A stretch of DNA of 64,000 nt from Rugalucina vietnamica. Its lineage: Eukaryota; Mollusca; Bivalvia; Lucinida; Lucinidae. The notes under the pieces were generated by a model. That model worked only from the letters and a program-made list of their open reading frames with translations, had not been told where the DNA came from and did not search any database. The stretch lies in assembly GCA_964017185.1 (NCBI GenBank), contig OZ024875.1, positions 42,129,486 to 42,193,485 of the forward strand. The letters are read 5' to 3'. Positions 13,201 through 22,200 of this stretch are shown here, in pieces. The stretch's first letter is position 1, and the number at the start of each line of letters is the position of its first letter. The position numbers and the translations under genes are program-made.

Positions 13201-16200
13201 CTAATTTTAGCCATAATCCATTCAGTGCTAAGAGCTTGGAGCAAATAAAATGTAAAGGTTTGACCCATTGGAAGCATTCAAAGGGAGATACTATGGACTA
13301 TATTGCGCAATTTCGGGTAATGAACCCTCATCAGTAGTCCTTTTGAAACTGGCAACAAAAGCCAGACTATTGTACTGTGATTTCGAAAATTTACACGAGA
13401 AGTCTAAATCAAAGACACATTCCCAAATGGGGTCAAATAATTTAAACATTGCTGAGAAGTGTGTTTCTGAATGTGAGTGTTTTGAACATCTTTACTGATC
13501 TCAAAGGACCTAAATAAAAATACAATCTGCACTATGGATGATGTACAGGGAGACTATTTAGGGCCGCCACACGGCACAACACCAGCTGCAGTAATAGCAA
13601 ATAAATATAAAGGTTTGATCTTTTGGAAGCAGTATCTCATATATGAGCGCGGACAGACAAAAAGTGGTCTGGGCCTTAAAGTACATTGTATGCTATTAAC
13701 TTTTAAAAACATGTTAATTTGAAATATTTGGCATGCTCTGATATTTATGCCAAACTGCTTTAATATTGTAACACAATCCAAGACACATATAAAATAAGTT
13801 ATTAGTATCACGCATGTTGCGCCAAAAGAATACCCTCATTTTAAAAAAAGGTATGCCCTTTGTTGTATATTAAGGTACACAAGAATCACAAAGGTGTGTA
13901 AGACGGCACAGTAGCCTATGGTAGAATGTCGTACTCTGAATTGAGAGGCTGGTGTTTGAGCCCACCATCACAGAGTTAAGCATGACATGGTAATCTTTCC
14001 ATGTGAGTGGTTATAATAGTACTGGCTCATACCAAGGAAATATAAGCTCCATCTCAACATGACTGATTAATTGTTTATTTAATGGATTGTTAAACCACAA
14101 TACAAGCAAACCAAACAAATATGTGTCATATAAAATACATTTTTACACAATGTAAAGCACCATTGTGTGTCTTTCAGTCATGAAAAAGAAAAAAGGTAAA
14201 ACTAGCCATTATAATGAATTTTTAGACAACCATAATGGTATGAATGATAAATGTTCAAATCGGATGTAAGCATTTTTAAAACACAACTGTCTGTTCATTT
14301 ATGTATACATTGTTGTCTTGGCAAGAACAAAATAATGTACAACCAAGTCCTGCTCAGCAACAACAACAGCACATAGAAGCACATGGCCTATTCTTAAATC
14401 ATTAAAGATAATGTAACATCAGTGTTACCCAGAATTGGAAGTAAATAACCATCCTGCAATACCTTTATCACAATTCCATTACCAATGAAATAATAATGAT
14501 AGCTGACTGTCTCACATCCCAAAAGGACATGCACACTAAATTAAATGAGGTAAGAAGCAATAGCTTTATTATTCTCTATTGTTTCTCTACATCAATGGCA
14601 GACCTCTCTTTCACTGGTGATGACTTTATCACAACAATGCTTAGCCTGTGAGTCAGGTACTGAAGACATAACAGTAAAAATGCATCTGTGACATCTATAG
14701 TGGCTGAAATCCATTTCAGATTTTCAAGTGCTGCCAACCCCATTTGCTGCATACGGATGTCTCCTTCTTCATGGCTGCTTTTCATATCTCTCCTTTCAAT
14801 GATTATAACCTTGCAAACTTTTGAATGTACATGCCATCTTCTCCCTTAACCTATCAACTTAGAATTCTGATTTCTGCTACACTTATTTATTGATTAAAAT
14901 CAGCTACTGCTGGTTTTTCTATCATTGTCTGTACAACACTTTGTGGGGACAATAATTGCATGTCTTGTGACATTTTTGTGCTGAACTTTTTATCTACCAA
15001 ATACCAGGAAAACATTAACATTTTGGTTAGTTTACTGATACTTGATTGGAAATTGTCCACTTTGTACTTTGACAGATCTTTTGTAGACCAGTATATAAAA
15101 TGACAGATCGAGCCATCTGATATAGAACAAATGATTTTCTGTTTATTTGACCCACATATACTTTTGTTTGTGAGATTTTCTTCATTTAGCTTGTTTTAAT
15201 ATCACCTGTACATGTATCTGCAAATATCGAGGTTGTCACTAGTGCAAACACAAGTGCTAATGTGTTTATGCCTATGTCATATGACATTGCCTGTTGTCCA
15301 ATCACTCTAGTACATGTATAAATTAAAATGGTAGCTATTGCTTCACTATTACCAACTGTAAGATTATTCATACTGCTGCTTGGGTTTCTACAACTTAAAC
15401 ATTTCCTCATTAAAGCTTGCATGCTATTTGCTTTCAAACTGTTTCATTGCTTTTGTACCTAGTTCAAGATCTTTATCAATATTCACTATATTTCAACCCA
15501 TCCTTCCACCATCTTGAAATACACAATATTGAGATACAATTTTGTTCAAGTATCCTTTATCTTGATAAGGTAAAGTGTCTAGAGTAATGACTTGTAAGTG
15601 CTAAGTGTAATCAGTGCGGAAAAACGTTTAAACTCAATTCGAGGTCAAATACGTTTTGCGCAAGAAATCATGGCTGCCTTCTTGAATGCCATCTTGAATA
15701 TGATAATCTTGACAAGGCAACTGCAATGCAGCTTGAGTAATGATTCTGAAAGTTAAAAGTGCTAACTATTAATCAAAACTTGAAAGTAAAACCAAAAACA
15801 TGAAAAAGCCTTGACATTACATCTATACAGTGATTTTATAAGGTGCTGACAGCCATCTTGAACGCTGTCTTGAAAATTCTGTGAAAGAATGTACATAGTT
15901 ACACACAACTGATACCTATTCATTATTTTGCACTGAAATAACGACTGTTTTGTCAGATAAAAACAACAGAGACCCGTATTAAAGATTATTTTATATTCTG
16001 GCCGCCATCTTAAACGCCATCTTGAAAATACAAAATTGCTCAATGATGCCAAGGTGGCATCACTCAGATTCTTCAAAGGCAATGTCTACTGAACATAATT
16101 CAGTAAAGAAAAAAACTTTAGAACTCAATTCCAGGTCATATTTGTTTTCTGCCGGACTAAAATCCGCGTGTTGAGGTACTATATTATAACACTCTACAAA

Positions 16201-19200
16201 CAGGAAAAGACAATAAACAATTATAAGACTTCTTTTTCTAGAGTCAGCAATGCCATTTCCAAGCCAAGTAGTAAAATAGTAGGTAGTATTGTAACGGGAT
16301 AGTCTCCCTTGTAGAATGCGTTGGTGCAACGTATTAGCGGCATATTAGCGGGTAGTAATATGCAAATAAGAAACTCGAAACTTTGTGATTAGAGTAAGTG
16401 TTAGGTATATAGCGCAGTAAACCGCCCTTGGTGGATGAGCATGCTTTTCCACCGACGGGGTTTGCTGTGGCTCGGCTCGGCCGTTCGTTACATTTGGTGG
16501 CAGCGGTGGGATGATGACAACTGCCAGAACGGAGTTGCCTTACCCATGCAGTCCCCAGGCCAAGACTCGGGACGAGTCTTCTCGGAGGGGGAAGTAATGT
16601 AACGGGATAGTCTCCCTTGTAGAATGCGTTGGTGCAACGTATTAGCGGCATATTAGCGGGTAGTAATATGCAAATAAGAAACTCGAAACTTTGTGATTAG
16701 AGTAAGTGTTAGGTATATAGCGCAGTAAACCACCCTTGGTGGATGAGCATGCTTTTCCACCGACGGGGTTTGCTGTGGCTCGGCTCGGCCGTTCGTTACA
16801 GTAAAATAGTTAAAAAATCGAAGGGGGTCAAAGTACGAAACTATCCCCTGCTACCTAAACAGCATGACTCTAATATATACCAAGTATAAGCTTTTCAAAA
16901 AAGCTTGCGATCTCTCAGCACTTTTTTCAGTGTATGACCACGTATACCGTGACCAAAAGGACTCTTGCAGCTCGGCTCGGCACTGCTATAAATAGCTCTA
17001 AAAATAGTTATGTTCTACGGTGCCGTAGATACGGAAATACCATGATGAATACCAATAATGATCTAAAATTGAGTTCCCTTGAGCTATGCAAAAATTCAAA
17101 AGAAGAGGTTGGGCCAGACAGATCTGTTTCGAGTAATAAATTCTCCTCAGTGACCCTGAATAAACTGGCAATGAACAGATAAAATATGTACAGTAATTTC
17201 AAGCTTCAGCAATGCAGTCAATCAAAAGACTGATATAAATCAAATGGTATCCGAATAGTAAAACCTGTAAAAACTCAACTCAAATTAAACCATCAGTCAA
17301 TCAATTGTACTTGGGAGGGATTTAATCATTGCTCAATATATCAGTATTTACACAGAAGTGTGCTACTTTCGTTTTCATGAAAATCGTCTTTTTTTCTCTT
17401 TTCTTTCTTTCTTACTATATATACTGACTTACTGACTATCGATTGTGAATTCTTTTAATCGATTGCCGCTGTTGACTCGCCGCATAACACTTCTAGATAA
17501 GGCTGTAGCATGTATGTATAGGTGGTACCCCCCCCCCCCCCCCCCCTTATAATACACCATCCTGGCTGCGTGAAAGAAACATTGAAACAAATCTGAAACT
17601 GTTTTATTATTTGGGCATAAATAGAATACAGTATTCACAACTTGTGGTTAAATGACCACCGACTTCTGGTCATCTTGATTGGACCATGCAATTGCAGTAG
17701 GCCATACGCGCATGCCGAGAGATCTGCCCGAGCCTTTCCTGATCTTTGACTATTCTGCTATTGATGATGGTTGACACATGATCATACACTTAAGATAGCG
17801 ATGTGAGATTGCGAGCATCTCTTGGAAAAGCTTAACTTTTGTTGAATATACATTGTGCAAAGATGATTGAGCGTATATGCGGCGTGACTATTTATGCAAT
17901 GCGCTCTAGACCAGGGGTCCATAACCAACTCGCACATGCACCTGGCACATGAACACACTATGTTAATATGACCTATGTTTATCTCATCAAGATTGACACA
18001 GAGATTGACGAAAAAGAGGACAAACAAAATTTACGCGCATGCCTCTTACAAAGATTGGCTTTTGTTCTATTGGCTACCGACCTCAGACCTTGCTGCCCTC
18101 ATAGTCCAGAAGCACATGATACGGTATTTTATTTAAGATTAAACTATGGAATGTTAATTAATGTTAAAATAAATAAGACGTCGCACAGAGTCAATATTCA
18201 TAAATTGTTGAAGCCCTTTTATATGCTGTTTATGGACAAGGGATGGAATGCAACATCAGTAAGATATTACACCTGGAAATGAAGTAACCTGGACCTTACT
18301 TCAAACTACAACGGGACTTGACAACAAATGGGCATTTGGCTTGCTTTTACCCCTTAAAATATGTTATCCATTGTAAATACTTGCAAAGTTCGAAAGACCA
18401 GGTTGCCGTATTATCGTGCGTTACTTTAATTTTGACGTATTTTGTTTTAACCCGTGGTTGTTCGGGAAAAAAGTCATGAGAAATTGGCTTCTTAAGTTAA
18501 AGTGTGATGTCAAAAAGCAAAATCATCCAACAGTTAGTCAAAACTTTGAAGAAAATGAGAAAAGTACGAAACGTTTTTGGGCGAATGTTATTTTCGTGTA
18601 TGGCCGAACTTGCAAAACAATAATCTCCTCGAATGTTTGCGAGTCCTATCGAAGCCTATGCATTAGTAGAACACTCGGCAATTAGAGGCATGTATGTAGA
18701 TCCGGATAGGCTAGATCGTTCGTTGGAAAGGTCTATTTAAATAATTCAAATAAAAGTTTGTAAAAACTTACCGCTAAAGTTTCCTCCAAAAATGGCGGCG
18801 AATCCGAAGGAAACTACCGCAATCATACGTGAAAATGCCGCCGATCATGCGTTACGACCTCTTTTCATGCGTTTCGAATGGACACGGTGATAACTATATT
18901 TTTAAGACATGTGTCTCACAACAAGGCATAAAATGAGCCGCGACGCGAGAAAACCAGTCTTCATGTGTTTTCAACCAGACGAGACACAAATCGGCCTGTA
19001 CAGTCAAAGGAGCAGGCTAGAGGCTTGAAATTTTGAATATAAGTAGAGGAGAAACTGTACTATCCATGTAGTGAAAACAAAGGCGCTGATCAGCTTTGCG
19101 TAACTGCGCCTTTGTTTTTGCATAGGCGAAAAATCAGGTTTTCTCATGATGTGGCTCATGTGTCTCACAACAAGGCATAAAATGTTTTGTTACCTGTCTC

Positions 19201-22200
19201 TAGTAGATACTTCACGACATCCTCATGTCCACACAGACAGGCATAATATCTACAAATAGATGTAGAATTACAGGAAATTTGAAACAGCAAACAATACCCA
19301 CATGATCAAAGCCAAGATCAACCAGCAGCACTAAGTTCTCCATATCTATCTCTAGCTCTTTAATACCAAGTGTAGACTTGTGCTGTATTTAGTTATAAAG
19401 AAATACCTAGCAGTTCAACAATAACTTTATCAAATTAATATATCATAATATGTTCTACTGATGCTTTCCTGAGTTGCATCATTACAACTCATATTGAAAA
19501 CTATCAATATAATGAATCCAAGGCAATAGAAGATTATTTTTGGTGTTCCAAATATTAGATATCAATCCACAGTTACCTGATTAATTATACTAATACTTAC
19601 AGCGGTGTACTGTCCCATTTATCTCGAATGTTAACATCAACTTCCTTCTGTTCCACCAGATATCTGCAATACCGTATATCCATTACATTTGAGCTGCATG
19701 AAGAGAGAGCCTATCTTGTGGATTTTTAACCAGGGCTTTAATCAGAAGCAGATGATTTAAGATTTCATATTTTATATATATCAGATATCATTTCCATGTA
19801 TCTATCTGCCATACCGCACATATACCCTCACAGATATTTTATTTATAAAGCAGATACCATTTATTCTCATGGCAAGGCCGTCATCGCTGGTGCAGCAGGT
19901 CCGGCGCTTTTTTTGGGCGAGCATGCTATCTGATAAACCATTTTTTTCAACCGCCGCTGTCTTACTTACCCGTCTTTAATCTTATGTAATTGCCTTATTA
20001 ATCGATTATCATCAACCCTCAAAACTCGTGTTATTGAGGCAAAGGTATGAAAACAAACAGCTTATGAATCATAAAAACGTGTAAAAACAATACTTTCACT
20101 GAAATGACACCTGGTTGATTAGATTCGTCACCGTTAAAGGATTCTGTTCAGTGAAATGAGATAATGAGATCTACAGATTTCAATGATTGGCACCGGTTTT
20201 CTGGATACCCCAACAATAAGAAAATTAATTTCAGAATTTTCAAGCTGATTGTTTAGGTCTCATCCTTAGTTCATTTTTCTTAATTATATTTAATGAATTT
20301 CAGGCATTTTTGTGAATTCGAAGCCAAAGACGCATACAGAATGCGTTTTCAGCACCAATAAATCAAAATTTTCTTGGGAAAGACCCCCCAAGCCCTACGA
20401 GATTGGGGAAATCCCACTCTCGTGCTCTCCCCCTCTCTAGCCTTGATCACTTTTTTAAAATGCGGCGACAGGCCTGCATGGATATTGGGCCTAAACAGCA
20501 TAGTGGATAAGGCACTCGCTTGTCACCTCTGTGGTCCAGTTTCAAATAAAGGGCAAGGCATGTGGCAGGGTAGTGGTCACCCATCCAATGTTTTCTCTAG
20601 GTTCTGAGGTTTCCTACGCAATGTTTGACCTGTCTGTCTATGGTGACATAATGCCATCAATGCCCATCATCAGCGCCTTTAAAAACATTTGTTAAAGTTC
20701 AATGTTAGGTTGCAATTGAAAAGTTTAAACTTGAAGTTCGCATTGAAAATTAGACAGCATTTGAGTCGCAACATGAGAAAACAAGTCTTTGGTGTTTCCA
20801 CCCACTGGTTACTGGTTAGACATTTAAAATAGGCAGTGGTTAGGGATACGGTACCGTATCTTTAGCCTGTGGGCTAGGGATACGGTACCGTATCCCTAGC
20901 CTGGCGGCTAGAGATACGGTACCGTATCTGTAGCCTATATATCGGAAATGGCTAAAGGTACGGTATAGATCAAAAATCGATAATATAATATTTTCAGGTG
21001 AGTTTTAAGTTGAATCATTGCAAGTATCCTAATGAATCATAAAAGTAAACATTTACGGGTGTCTTACTTTTCTCACAGTTTCATGGTTGGTCTGGACAAG
21101 CTCTTCATATGCACAATAATCTTAACAGTATTAGCGTTAATTGTTGTTAATTGCTTGGGAAATTATGCACATATATAACAACTAAAAAGCGGTTTGCTTG
21201 TTTTTCAAACATTTTTGGAGTATCTTTGGCTAGTTTGGTCATTAGATCTGGTATGAAAATGTTATAGTTCGATTGCATTTAAGGCAATTTTATTACCTAA
21301 TTTTAATGGAAAATCGCATGTAAAACTCCTCGGACAAATGAACAAAAAAATTCGATCGACGTCTTAAGTTAAACAGTAATTGCCAAAAAATCGCATGATT
21401 TCCAATTTAAAAATTTAAAATAAGCGCATAAAGAACAATCACGAGAACGGCAGAAAACGTGTAAACCAAGCGTAAAATCATATCACAAAGAACACAACTT
21501 TATTTCAATATAAATCCCAGACCGCAGCTGGGCGGTATATGGGAAAAAGTACAGCTATATGCACAGTATATGGTGACGTACATAACATAAAGAGAGAGAG
21601 AGAGTTTTCAACTTTTTGCCCGATGTGAAGTATACGATCCATTCTGACGGTATGAATCAAGATTTGCATGCATGTTTTGCAATTGTACGACGATTGAATT
21701 GAGTAATAGCTTAATTGTTTTATTTTGCAGTTACTTACTTAACCATAACAAAAGTTAAAAGCATTCGCCGAATAATAATTGGTAAATTAAACAATGCCAA
21801 TGTCTTACTTCAGGTGTTTAGCGGTAGGACAAAATAAATCAACACTTCATTACTGTTTTGATTGTTGTTCGCACATTGAGGTGCGGACATCGTATTGGTG
21901 GTTAAGCAACTAATCGAGGATAATATTATCTTATTATTATCTTCACGCATCGTTAGAAACTTTCATACTGCGAGTTGGTTTTATATCCTTTGATGTCGGT
22001 CAAATAATTGTAGATAATATCCATAAATGTATCCATAAATACACTGTGGTAATATTGCAGAAACCCACACTCAAATATAACGATTGAAAATTTCGTTCCA
22101 CGGGGTAAGAAACAAAATTCAAATCTCTAGACTTTATACATTAACATTTTTTCTTAAATCTTTATCTCCAGTCTTCCGCACCTTTAGCCATTTAGGAGAC

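Larger units (their letters stand above)
12230..16158. mobile_element. Nested inverted-repeat element with ~178 bp tandem units
   Basis: Ends AGTCCGGTAGAAAA (12230) and the inverse TTTTCTGCCGGACT (ending 16158). The left arm holds about three units starting near 12258, 12437 and 12615 (GAAGAATCCAAGTGATGCCA, TCAAGATGGTATCCAAGATG). The right arm at about 15640-16158 carries the inverse, including GGCATCACTCAGATTCTTCA. The middle has weak coding remnants only. Confidence 0.65.
11257..18889. mobile_element. 7.6 kb long-TIR DNA transposon, copy A (TSD ATAAC)
   Basis: Inverted terminal repeats of about 565 bp (11257 to about 11822, and about 18324 to 18889) begin CACCGTGTCCATTCGAAACG. The 5 bp ATAAC flanks both sides exactly (11252-11256, 18890-18894). 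Internally there are a nested inverted-repeat element (12230-16158), a TRIM-like LTR element (16290-16800) and a C-run at 17529-17546, but no transposase ORF. It is the same family as 58458-62063. It lies in ABTB1 intron 3. Confidence 0.85.

Noticed and set aside
13268-13498. 76-codon frame and neighbours at 13.1-13.8 kb
   Set aside because: They cover repeat family C and transposon interior, with no recognisable domain and no conservation at 48810-48932.
16285-16805. Target-site duplication of the TRIM element
   Set aside because: The flanks AGTAT and GTAAA do not match; I could not shift the boundaries to obtain an exact duplication.
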